In this document: one piece after another, positions 42,805 to 50,604 of the stretch
Layout: the number at the start of each line of letters is the position of its first letter
Position numbering within the stretch: position 1 is the first letter of the stretch
NCBI RefSeq assembly: GCF_003628755.1
Contig: NZ_CP029256.1
Location: 2,747,585 to 2,811,584 of the forward strand
Origin: Christensenella minuta
GTDB taxonomy: Bacteria > Bacillota > Clostridia > Christensenellales > Christensenellaceae
DNA length: 64,000 nucleotides
Reading direction: 5' to 3'
The notes under the pieces: generated by a model
Seen by the model: only the letters and a program-made list of their open reading frames with translations
Databases searched by the model: none
What the model was told of the DNA's origin: nothing
Program-made: the position numbers and the translations under genes

Positions 42805-43698
42805 ATGAAATTCGGAACCCATTATTTAATTGGAATCAACTCATTCTCGTACGATCCCTTCGGAACGATCGACCGTGCGGCCCGTCTTGGCTTTGACGCG
42901 CTGGAGATTCCCTTCGGCGACCTCATGGCCGGCGGTGGGGAAGAGCGCGGTCTCAGGATCGCCGATTATGCGAACAAAAAAGGGATCAAGCTGGCTTTTT
43001 GCGGGGGTTTCCCGGAAGAATGCGATATGCTCAGCGACGATGCAGCCGTCCGCGAAAACGGCATTCGGTATATGCACAACCTCCTCCTACTGATGCAAAA
43101 GATGGACGCGGACCTGCTCGTAGGCTGCCACTATACCAAGTGGCCGGTACGCAGGACAGAGACGCTTTCGCTGGCCCATAAGGAAGAACTGGTGGAACGG
43201 ACGGCGGAAGCGTACCGGCTTGCGGCGCAGCCCGCACAGGAATGCGGCGTAACCTGCGCGATCGAGACGCTCAACCGTTTCGAAGCCTATTTGCTCAACT
43301 GCAGCGAGGAAACGGCCGATTTCGTGGACCGCGTAGGTAACCCGAACGTCAAGGTCCATTTCGATACCTTCCACATGAATATTGAGGAAGACAGCATTGG
43401 CGGGGCAATCAAAACGGCGGGCACGCGGCTGGCGGCGCTGCACGTCGCGGAGAGGAACAGGCGGTTCCCCGGCATGGGCGATTTCTGCTGGGATGAATTT
43501 TTTTCCGCACTGAAGCAGGTCGGCTTCGACGGCTATATGGACCTCGAGGTGTTCATGTTGCCCGAAGGGGATATGAGCGCGATCATCGGCGTGTGGAGAG
43601 ATATTTCCCGCGGCGTTCGTGGGAAAGAATTTGAACAGCTGGAAGCAAGGTCGCTGGAGTTCCTGAAGGACAAAGCGGCGCAGCACGGCCTCATTTAA
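42805..43698 (+). CDS. Ketose 3-epimerase-like TIM barrel (D-tagatose/D-psicose 3-epimerase family)
   Basis: 297 aa, the usual length of this epimerase family. The block AIETLNRFEAYLLNCSEE, then KVHFDTFHMNIEED and AERNRRFPGMG closely follow tagatose/psicose 3-epimerases; metal ligands Glu, Asp, His (ALHVAERN) and Glu (MDLEVFM) are all present. It would invert C3 of a ketose before or after phosphorylation. Lies within the DeoR/FGGY/DeoC operon, preceded by AGGAGAAAG. Confidence 0.85.
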   Translation: MKFGTHYLIGINSFSYDPFGTIDRAARLGFDALEIPFGDLMAGGGEERGLRIADYANKKGIKLAFCGGFPEECDMLSDDAAVRENGIRYMHNLLLLMQKMDADLLVGCHYTKWPVRRTETLSLAHKEELVERTAEAYRLAAQPAQECGVTCAIETLNRFEAYLLNCSEETADFVDRVGNPNVKVHFDTFHMNIEEDSIGGAIKTAGTRLAALHVAERNRRFPGMGDFCWDEFFSALKQVGFDGYMDLEVFMLPEGDMSAIIGVWRDISRGVRGKEFEQLEARSLEFLKDKAAQHGLI

Positions 43699-43710
43699 GG
43701 GAGCGGGGAA

Positions 43711-44103
43711 ATGACGGACGGAAGAAAACACGATCATATCGGCCTTGCGGCAAAGAATCTTGAAGAAACGGTCGCTTTTTATACCGGAATTCTCGGTTTT
43801 GAAGTGGTTGGGGAATGTACCGCGCCGGACGGAACGCCCATCAAATTCCTGCGCAATGGAGGCCTGAACTATGAAATTTTCCAGCCAGCCGGGGGAATGG
43901 CTCCGGGGCAGGCGGAAAAGGTAGACCACGTTTCCTATGTTTCCGACGATATCGAAGAGGATTACCGCTGGTTCATGGAAAACGGATACGAATGTACGAC
44001 CGATGGCATAGAGGCGCTAGACAGCGCATGGGAAAAGGGTTGCCGCTATTTTAAGATCAAAGGACCGGGTGGCGAGGAGATAGAATTCGACCAGATTGTG
44101 TGA
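43711..44103 (+). CDS. VOC superfamily protein
   Basis: 130-aa glyoxalase-fold protein, second in this operon. Candidate ligands: His in HDHIGLAA, Glu in LNYEIFQP, His in VDHVSYVS and Glu in GEEIEFDQ. Sequence differs clearly from the 42385 VOC gene, so it is not a recent duplicate. It begins 12 bases after the epimerase. Specific substrate unknown. Confidence 0.82.
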   Translation: MTDGRKHDHIGLAAKNLEETVAFYTGILGFEVVGECTAPDGTPIKFLRNGGLNYEIFQPAGGMAPGQAEKVDHVSYVSDDIEEDYRWFMENGYECTTDGIEALDSAWEKGCRYFKIKGPGGEEIEFDQIV

Positions 44104-44140
44104 GCTTTCCGGGATGGAAATAAGAGGAGATCAGAGGAAA

Positions 44141-44908
44141 ATGAAACAGTTGGCGATCGTAACGGGCGCAAGCAGCGGGATCGGAAAAGCCGTTGCGAAA
44201 AAGTTTCTTGAACTCGGCTATGAAGCCGTTCTTGCCGACCGGAACCCGGACAGGCTGCGGGCGGCAGAAGAGGGATTCGGTGCGTGGAAAGGCCGTTTTA
44301 CCTGCTGTGAAACCGATGTGGCGGACGCCGGAAGCATCGACGCGCTGATCGTACAGGTACGGCGGAGAAAAGCGGATTTCCATGTGCTTGTGAACTGCGC
44401 CGGGGTGTTCCGCGGCGGCCTGCTGCACGAAGCGGCGGCGGAAGACTACGATGTGCAGTTTGATGTGAACGTAAAAGGGACATGCCTGATGATGAAGGCA
44501 GTGCTGCCGCTGATGCTGGAAGCACACGGCGGGAGCATTGTGAACGTCGCCTCGGTTTCCGGGATTCGAGGGGACTATAACGCGCCCCTCTACTGCGCCA
44601 GCAAGGGCGCGGTGATAAGCCTTACGCGCGCCGCCGCGCTCGACTACATGGAAAAAGGCATCAGGATCAACTGCGTATCACCGTCGGCGACGGCGACGCC
44701 GATGTTCCTGTCGGGGACCGGAGACGGTGTGATGCGGGCGTTTAAGGAAGCGCTTCCGGACCATAAGATCGGGCTGCCCGAGCAGGTGGCGGATGCAGTC
44801 GTGTTTCTGGCTTCACCGCAGGCGGCGCATATCTGCGGGCATAACCTGCCCGTGGACGGCGGCCTCACCGCGTGGAACGGACAGCCGAGACAGGATAAGG
44901 ACGCCTGA
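44141..44908 (+). CDS. Short-chain dehydrogenase/reductase (SDR)
   Basis: 255-aa classical SDR. TGASSGIG cofactor loop, Asp in VLADRNP (NAD preference), NCAG, Ser in VASVSGIRG, catalytic YCASK, and C-terminal CGHNLPVDGG. Last gene of the DeoR/kinase/aldolase operon; oxidises a sugar, polyol or hydroxy-acid. ATG 44141 follows AGAGGAAA, 37 bases after the VOC gene, and a strong terminator follows. Confidence 0.9.
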   Translation: MKQLAIVTGASSGIGKAVAKKFLELGYEAVLADRNPDRLRAAEEGFGAWKGRFTCCETDVADAGSIDALIVQVRRRKADFHVLVNCAGVFRGGLLHEAAAEDYDVQFDVNVKGTCLMMKAVLPLMLEAHGGSIVNVASVSGIRGDYNAPLYCASKGAVISLTRAAALDYMEKGIRINCVSPSATATPMFLSGTGDGVMRAFKEALPDHKIGLPEQVADAVVFLASPQAAHICGHNLPVDGGLTAWNGQPRQDKDA

Positions 44909-44965
44909 CCGGGCGGCCGCCGGCGGACGGCATCCGTGTTGTACGGAAAAACAGAATAGGAACAC

Positions 44966-45000
44966 AGCGAAACGCCGCTTAAACGGCGTTTCGCTTTTTT
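44966..45000 (+). terminator. Rho-independent terminator between convergent operons
   Basis: 12-bp perfect stem AGCGAAACGCCG/CGGCGTTTCGCT with loop CTTAAA, followed by six T (starting with the stem's last T). It ends the plus-strand operon. The stop codon of the minus-strand ATPase (44979-44981) lies in the loop, so the two operons share this structure. Confidence 0.93.
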
Positions 45001-46469
45001 GTTGCCGGTTTTGCGGATATTTCGGATAGCGTACCGTCCTTAAGGAGAAGGACCCTGTCGCACATCCCGTCCGCCTCGCCGAGGTCGGAGGTGAGGATCA
45101 CGATGCTTTTCCCTTCGCGCAGGAGATTGTTGAACATATTGTAAATCTGTACCCGTCCGATGTTATCCACCCCGCGCGTCGGTTCGTCCAATATAAAGAT
45201 GTTCGCCCCGGCCACGATGCCGCGCGACAGCACCAGCTTTTGCTGGTTTCCAGCGCTCAGCAGCCCGGGCGGCTGTTTGATGTCAAAGTAGTCGATATCG
45301 AGCCTGTTTGCGAGGCAATAGGAAGTCTCGGTATATTTGCGGGAGGAGATAAGCGAGAGGACGGATTTGCGGGAACTGTAATAGGGAAAGATGAGATTCT
45401 CCGCCAGGGAGAGATGCTGGATAATACCAAATTCCCTGTCGTCCAGAATCAGCCGCAGCCCGTTTTGATAGGCGTCGTGGACGGAAGAGATACGGACCGG
45501 CTTTTTATTGATGTAAAGGGTGCCGCCGCTTTTGGGAAGATGGCCCGAAAGCAGCCGCGCCAGCGTGGTCTTTCCAACGCCCGCGCCTCCGACGATACCG
45601 AGGATTTCCCCTTCGTGGAGGCCAAAAGAGATGTCCGTTAAAAGGTCCCGGTAAGACATATGCTCGCAGCGGAAAACCTCTTCACCGGGTTTCACGGGAA
45701 GCTTGGGATAGGCGCGCGGCGGCGGATCGTTGCACAGGACCGCCGTAAGGTCGGTCCTGTGCAACGCCTCGCCAGAGGCGGTAAATACGATCTTTCCCTC
45801 CTGTATCAGCAGCAGGGAATCTGCAAGCTCGGGGACCTTCGCGCACGAGGAAAGGTACAGGATAGACATTCCCTCGGCCTTGATCTGCTCCAGCACACGG
45901 AAGATTTGGTCCAGCTCCTCTGTGTTGAGTGCGGAAAATGCGTCGTCAATAATCATCACCCGCGCGTTCTGCGTCAGCGCGCACAGGAACGCGAGGATCT
46001 GCTTTTCCGCGAGGCCGAGCGTCTCCACCGTATCGCACGGGTCAAGCCAGCCGAACCCATATTTCGTGAGGAAAGACCGGGCCGATTCGGCAACCGCCTT
46101 TTTGCTGTTCCAGCTGCGGTTTATTTTTTCCGGGGAAACGCTTTGCTTCCCGAACAGGAATATATTTTCCGCGATGGTAAGGTCTTCGCACAGCCTTGCG
46201 ATCTCACCGAGGACAACGACTCCAAGGCGGTGGGCGCCCGTCGGGGACGCAAGGTTCGCGGGTTCGCCGCCGATCAGAACCGTGCCGCTGTCATATGGCT
46301 CGAGGCCGCACAAAATTTTGGCAAGCGTTGTCTTGAAGGAGCTGTTTTGGCCCACAATGCTCAGCATCTCGCCGGAATGAACGCAAAAGGAAACATCCGA
46401 CAGCAAACGAACGCTGTCGTAGGCTTTGCTTAAATGAGATACCTCAAGCGTAATATGGCTATGCATCAT
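44979..46469 (-). CDS. Orphan RbsA-like tandem ABC ATPase with degenerate first nucleotide site
   Basis: 496 aa. In the first domain Walker A reads GQNSSFKT (residues 40-47) with Phe45 where Gly/Ala is needed, and Walker B is MIIDDAFSAL, with Asp in place of the catalytic Glu. The second domain has a good Walker A GGAGVGKTT, signature LSAGNQQK and intact Walker B FILDEPTRG. In normal RbsA proteins it is the second site that is modified, so roles seem swapped. No permease or binding protein is adjacent; only a DeoR gene precedes it (14 bases). It may serve another transporter's permease or be a regulator. ATG 46469 follows GAGGAA. Confidence 0.82.
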   Translation of the reverse strand: MMHSHITLEVSHLSKAYDSVRLLSDVSFCVHSGEMLSIVGQNSSFKTTLAKILCGLEPYDSGTVLIGGEPANLASPTGAHRLGVVVLGEIARLCEDLTIAENIFLFGKQSVSPEKINRSWNSKKAVAESARSFLTKYGFGWLDPCDTVETLGLAEKQILAFLCALTQNARVMIIDDAFSALNTEELDQIFRVLEQIKAEGMSILYLSSCAKVPELADSLLLIQEGKIVFTASGEALHRTDLTAVLCNDPPPRAYPKLPVKPGEEVFRCEHMSYRDLLTDISFGLHEGEILGIVGGAGVGKTTLARLLSGHLPKSGGTLYINKKPVRISSVHDAYQNGLRLILDDREFGIIQHLSLAENLIFPYYSSRKSVLSLISSRKYTETSYCLANRLDIDYFDIKQPPGLLSAGNQQKLVLSRGIVAGANIFILDEPTRGVDNIGRVQIYNMFNNLLREGKSIVILTSDLGEADGMCDRVLLLKDGTLSEISAKPATKKRNAV

Positions 46470-46483
46470 ATTATTCCTCGCAA

Positions 46484-47281
46484 TCAGTCGGCCTGAATAT
46501 CGTCCAAACGGTATGAATGATATACCGGGATGTTGTGACTGTAGAAATAATCGGAATATTCCTCGGGAATGGCTTCGGCCGTAATGATCTTGGTCGCCAG
46601 GTCTGGCGCGCCAATGCGGGCAAAGGAGTTCCTGGAGAACTTGGAGCTCTCGGCGCAGACGATAACCTCCCCCGTTTTCGCGCATACATTCTGATAGGTA
46701 AGACAAAGGTTGCTGTTGTCAACGGAGTATCCGGTATTGAGCGAAATTCCGTCCACGGCAATGAAGACCTTGTCAAAATACATATTATCCAGGAACCCTG
46801 TATAAAAAGCATCCATAACACCGTAATAGCCGTTATATACGCCAAAAGTCCCGCTGGCAATGATTACGTTTAATTCCGGATTCTTTTTGAGATGGATAGC
46901 CGCCGAAATATTGTTGGTCACGATCGTAAGGTTCTTTTTCTCCGGCAGGATCCTGGAAATTTGCGTACAAATAGAACCCGTCCCGAGAAAAATAAATTCA
47001 TCGTCCTGGATAAAATGAGAAGCAATCGTAGCGATCAATGATTCCTCCGGATTGCACATATCCTCTACGGCGTCCGGCGTATGTTCCTGCTGCGGAAAAG
47101 AATCATTCAGTATAGCTCCCCCGTGCGTGCGGGTCAGGATGCCCTCGGATTCCAATAATTCCAAATCCTTTCGGATCGTTACGGTCGAAATATTGAATAA
47201 TTTACTTAATCTCGAAACATCAACGCTTTTGTAATCCATCAACATTTGACAGATTTTTTTTCTCCGCTCGCTGGCAAACAT
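46484..47281 (-). CDS. DeoR/GlpR-family transcriptional regulator
   Basis: 265 aa. N-terminal winged helix (RRKKICQMLMDYKSVDVSRLSKLFNISTVTIRKDL) with THGGAI hinge, then the sugar-phosphate domain (LGTGSICTQISRIL, IVTNNISAAIHL, CAESSKFSR). Divergent from the amino-sugar-type operon at 47822 and co-directional with the orphan ATPase. It likely controls one or both. The start is preceded by TGGAG. Confidence 0.92.
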   Translation of the reverse strand: MFASERRKKICQMLMDYKSVDVSRLSKLFNISTVTIRKDLELLESEGILTRTHGGAILNDSFPQQEHTPDAVEDMCNPEESLIATIASHFIQDDEFIFLGTGSICTQISRILPEKKNLTIVTNNISAAIHLKKNPELNVIIASGTFGVYNGYYGVMDAFYTGFLDNMYFDKVFIAVDGISLNTGYSVDNSNLCLTYQNVCAKTGEVIVCAESSKFSRNSFARIGAPDLATKIITAEAIPEEYSDYFYSHNIPVYHSYRLDDIQAD

Positions 47282-47294
47282 AATAACTCCATTT

Positions 47295-47331
47295 GAAGCA
47301 TAGTTCTTTAAATAGAATTATATACTGCTTC
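47295..47331. promoter_or_regulatory. Inverted repeat over the DeoR start site (candidate autoregulatory operator)
   Basis: GAAGCA (47295-47300) and TGCTTC (47326-47331) bracket further partial symmetry (TAGTTCT ... AGAATTA) and span the -10 box and expected start of the regulator's transcript. Confidence 0.45.
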
Positions 47332-47345
47332 GTCCTTTTAATCAA
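47317..47345 (-). promoter_or_regulatory. Promoter of the minus-strand DeoR gene
   Basis: Minus strand TTGATT (47345-47340), 17-base spacer, TATAAT (47322-47317), 36 bases before the start codon. The region 47346-47600 beyond it holds no gene; see the mini-frame at 47565. Confidence 0.78.
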
Positions 47346-47564
47346 GCGTTTTGCCAAATCGCCTGTAAAGGAAAAAGACCGGAAAATTGGATCGGCAAGA
47401 GATGGTTTCCCCGGGCAGCGGTTGCTTTTTGGTTTCGAAAAACATTTCGTATACTTTCGTTAAAAAAGAACAGACAGAGAATACCGGCAGGAAGGCATTT
47501 TTAGAGAGGAGGATAAAATTGCTTCAATAAGGGCTGTATAATTGGTAAAACCAGGGGAGAAAAA

Positions 47565-47582
47565 ATGAAAAAAGAATTTTGA
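47565..47582 (+). other. Five-codon mini-frame with strong ribosome site (gene-start remnant or leader peptide)
   Basis: AGGGGAG at 47553-47559 is followed 5 bases later by ATG and a frame reading MKKEF then stop; a TATAAT lies at 47537-47542 without a good -35. It lies upstream of the 47602 promoter, so it is not on that transcript. It looks like the beginning of a lost lipoprotein gene. Confidence 0.25.
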
Positions 47583-47601
47583 ATTTTTTATGAAAATTTG
47601 G

Positions 47602-47630
47602 TTGACAAACGAAATGCATACAATTATAAT
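47602..47630 (+). promoter_or_regulatory. Consensus promoter of the amino-sugar-type operon
   Basis: TTGACA (47602-47607), 17-base spacer, TATAAT (47625-47630), with an A/T-rich stretch upstream that could act as an UP element. Confidence 0.88.
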
Positions 47631-47636
47631 CAAAAC

Positions 47637-47821
47637 ATAAACAAACCAAATGAAACAATAAAAAGCTAAATGAAATATTTGAGATATTCGGTAGCTTATC
47701 AAAAAAAATCATACTAAAAAACCAAGCATATAAAACAGAAAACAGAAAAGCTTCCCTTTGTTCATTGTAATTTTGTCCGTGGAAGCGGACAAATAAAAAA
47801 TATCTGATGGAGGAAAGAATA
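47637..47821 (+). promoter_or_regulatory. Long AT-rich 5' leader with two hairpins
   Basis: About 185 bases between the expected start site and the lipoprotein gene. AAGCTA (47663-47668) can pair with TAGCTT (47692-47697) with inner AATAT/ATATT pairs, and TTTGTCCG (47772-47779) pairs with CGGACAAA (47786-47793) just upstream of the ribosome site. No known riboswitch was recognised. Confidence 0.4.
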
Positions 47822-48973
47822 ATGAAAAAAATGTTGGCTCTTTTTCTCGCCCTGCTTATGACGTGCTGCGTGTTCGCAGGATGTGCTGCGGGCGGCGGCA
47901 GCGCGGAACCGTCCGCGGAAGCTCCCGCCGAAGGTACGGGAAGCAGCCCTGCTGCGGCAGCTACGGAAGCGGCCGGGGAACAGGGAACGAAAGATACGTT
48001 TAAGGTGGGCTTTTCGGCGATCACCCTGAACGGCGATTTCTTTACGACGATGGCATCCGAATTGCAGCAGGCCTGCTATGACGAAGGCCTGGTCGCATCC
48101 CCGGAAGACGTGCTCGTGCTCAACGCGAACAGCAACACCGCGGACGAGATCGCGAATATGGATACATTTATTGCCCAGGACTACGACATGATCTTTGTCG
48201 ACAGCACCAACCCCGACGATATCGTTCCCCTGATTAACCAGGCAAACGCGGCGGGTGCGCAGGTGATCTGTATCGACTCCTACGTAAACGGCGGGGACAA
48301 AGTCACGGTCGTGTATTCGGACAACAAGCAGAACGGCAGGAAGGTGGGCCTCGCGTTCGCGGAAGAAATGGGAGACCAGGAAATTTATTCTATTATGCTG
48401 TCCGGCGTCAAGGGCAACATTGCGGGCGAAGAGCGGCGGGTCGGCATCATGTGCGGCGTGCTCGAAGCGCGGCTCGGGATCACCGAAGACGAAGCGTGGG
48501 AACTCGCCTACCAGATGAACGACGAGCTGATCGGCAACGGCTATACCGAAAATACGGATGCCAAATTCGTCATTGCCGGCCAGGGTTGGGGCAACTGGAA
48601 TATCCAGGATATCATGGCGGACGCAAATGATTTGATCGTCAAGACCTACGGCAAGCTGAATACGATCTTTGCCGAAAACGACCAGATGCTCTTCGGCGGT
48701 ATGCAGGCGGCCGAGGACGCGGGCCTCAAGGAAGGTATCTATTATGCGGCGGCGGCCGACGGCGAAAAGAAGACCTGCGATTACATCAAGGAAGGCAAAG
48801 TCGTAGCCGTCGGAGAGAATTCTCCGGTACAGATCGCGAAACTTGCGGCGCAGACGGCAAGGGAAGTCCTCGTGGACGGGAAAGACCCGACGAGCTATCC
48901 GGATACGGTGACCACGGACGCGGTTGCGGTCACGAAGGAAAATGTGGATGAAGAATACGAAAACTGCTTCTGA
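47822..48973 (+). CDS. Sugar-binding lipoprotein of ABC operon 4
   Basis: 383 aa. Lipobox VFAGC with Cys21, Ala/Glu/Gly-rich linker to about residue 55, then an RbsB/XylF-type domain (FKVGFSAITLNGDFFTTMASEL, VDSTNPDDIVPLINQA, NTIFAENDQMLFGGMQAAED). ATG 47822 lies 8 bases after GGAGG. It is the first gene of an operon with ATPase, permease, PfkB kinase, PIG-L deacetylase and NagB, so the ligand is probably an N-acetylated amino sugar or short oligomer. Confidence 0.92.
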   Translation: MKKMLALFLALLMTCCVFAGCAAGGGSAEPSAEAPAEGTGSSPAAAATEAAGEQGTKDTFKVGFSAITLNGDFFTTMASELQQACYDEGLVASPEDVLVLNANSNTADEIANMDTFIAQDYDMIFVDSTNPDDIVPLINQANAAGAQVICIDSYVNGGDKVTVVYSDNKQNGRKVGLAFAEEMGDQEIYSIMLSGVKGNIAGEERRVGIMCGVLEARLGITEDEAWELAYQMNDELIGNGYTENTDAKFVIAGQGWGNWNIQDIMADANDLIVKTYGKLNTIFAENDQMLFGGMQAAEDAGLKEGIYYAAAADGEKKTCDYIKEGKVVAVGENSPVQIAKLAAQTAREVLVDGKDPTSYPDTVTTDAVAVTKENVDEEYENCF

Positions 48974-49020
48974 TTTGCGGTAAGCGGGAAAAGGCCGAAC
49001 GATCGGCTGTTGCAGCTGGC

Positions 49021-49038
49021 CCCGCCCGCAAGGGCGGG
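49021..49038. repeat. Intercistronic stem-loop with GCAA tetraloop after binding-protein gene 4
   Basis: CCCGCCC (49021-49027) pairs with GGGCGGG (49032-49038) across GCAA, a stable GNRA tetraloop. No T-run. Fourth occurrence of a GC-rich hairpin after a binding-protein gene in this window. Confidence 0.78.
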
Positions 49039-49106
49039 TGCCGGTTCGATATATGGCGTCCGGTGCCTGGGAAAAGCAAGGGCTTCCGGACAGGGAGGAT
49101 TCATGC

Positions 49107-50603
49107 ATGGACGGCAACTATAAACTACAAATGAAAGATATCTCAAAAAGCTTTGCGGGGGTGCATGCCCTCCGAGACGTCAACCTGAATGTGAAACAGG
49201 GGGAGATCCACGCGCTGCTGGGCGAAAACGGCGCGGGAAAATCTACCCTGATGAAGATTTTGTCAGGCGCATACCAAAAAGACTCCGGCGAAATCTATAT
49301 CGACGGCAAGCGGGTAAAAATTCACACGCCCCGCGACGCAAAAGAGCTTGGAATCGCAGTTATTTATCAGGAGCTGGTACTGGCGCCGGACCTCACCGTG
49401 GCGGAAAACATCTTTATTGATAAACTGTCCGGGGGACGCGGATACATCAACTGGAAAAAACTGCGTGCAGATACAAGGAAGCAGCTTGACGACCTCGGCT
49501 TTGGCGATATCGACCCAAACGCAAAATGCGGCGACCTAAGCATCGCCTACCAGCAGGTCATAGAAATATGCAAATGCCTCACGCGCAAGGCGCGTATCCT
49601 GGTGCTCGACGAACCGACGGCGGTCCTTACCTTCAAGGAGATTCGCAAATTGTTTGACGTGCTGAACAGGCTGCGCGCGGACGGGGTAAGCATTATTTAC
49701 ATTTCACACCGGCTGGAAGAAATTTTTGAGCTGAGCGATAACATCACGGTGCTAAAGGACGGTCATTACGTGACGACTGTACCCACAGGCGAAATCGACA
49801 AGCACAAGCTTGTCAACCTGATGGTGGGCCGGGAACTCAAAGACTTGTTCCCGCCGCGCAATGCGGCGATCGGCGACGTTGTGCTGTCCGCAGAAAACAT
49901 CAGGGCCGTGCCACGCGTGAACGGCGTGAGCTTTTCCGTGCGGGCGGGGGAAGTTGTCGGATTCAGCGGGCTTGTCGGCGTAGGCCGGACGGAAACCATG
50001 CGCGCCATCTTCGGCGCGGACAAGATGGATTCCGGAAAAATATTGTACTGCGGAAAAGACACGCATTTTAAAGACCCAAAGGACGCGGTCAAACATAAAT
50101 TTGGGATGCTCTCCGAAGACCGGAAAAATGAAGGCGTGCTGCTGGAACAGAGCATCCGCATGAATGTGACCATCGCCGCGCTCGATAAAGTGACGGACAG
50201 GACGGGCTTTATCATCAAGCGCAGGACTGAGAAGAAGTTCGTGGAAGATATCCTGAAAAGCATCCAGACAAAATACGCATCCATCGAAAACGATGTGGAC
50301 AGCCTGTCGGGCGGCAACCAACAGAAGATAGCGCTTGCGAAATGGATCGCGGCGGACTGCAAGTGCATTGTGTTCGACGAGCCGACGCGCGGCGTCGACA
50401 TCGGCGCGAAGGTGGAAATTTATAAAGTAATCAACAGTTTTGCGGAAAACGGGATCGCCGTGGTTATGATATCGTCGGAGATGCCGGAGATCATCGGCAT
50501 GTGCGATAGGGTCTATGTCATGCGTAACGGGAAAGTTTCCGGGGAACTTGAAAAAGAAGAACTGAGCGAAGATCAACTGATCGGCTTGGCGATGGAGGTA
50601 TAG
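49107..50603 (+). CDS. Sugar ABC transporter ATP-binding protein, RbsA-like
   Basis: 498-aa tandem ATPase. First domain GENGAGKST, IAYQQVIEICKCL, ILVLDEPTAVL; second GLVGVGRTE, LSGGNQQK, CIVFDEPTRGVDIG. Standard RbsA arrangement, complete. ATG 49107 is 8 bases after GGGAGG; the frame is open a further 23 codons upstream but without a ribosome site. Confidence 0.95.
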   Translation: MDGNYKLQMKDISKSFAGVHALRDVNLNVKQGEIHALLGENGAGKSTLMKILSGAYQKDSGEIYIDGKRVKIHTPRDAKELGIAVIYQELVLAPDLTVAENIFIDKLSGGRGYINWKKLRADTRKQLDDLGFGDIDPNAKCGDLSIAYQQVIEICKCLTRKARILVLDEPTAVLTFKEIRKLFDVLNRLRADGVSIIYISHRLEEIFELSDNITVLKDGHYVTTVPTGEIDKHKLVNLMVGRELKDLFPPRNAAIGDVVLSAENIRAVPRVNGVSFSVRAGEVVGFSGLVGVGRTETMRAIFGADKMDSGKILYCGKDTHFKDPKDAVKHKFGMLSEDRKNEGVLLEQSIRMNVTIAALDKVTDRTGFIIKRRTEKKFVEDILKSIQTKYASIENDVDSLSGGNQQKIALAKWIAADCKCIVFDEPTRGVDIGAKVEIYKVINSFAENGIAVVMISSEMPEIIGMCDRVYVMRNGKVSGELEKEELSEDQLIGLAMEV

Positions 50604-50604
50604 T

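Noticed and set aside
44979-46706. Longer form of the orphan ATPase starting upstream at 46706
   Set aside because: The extra 79 residues overlap the DeoR coding sequence in another frame and lack ABC similarity; ATG 46469 with GAGGAA gives the normal N-terminus.
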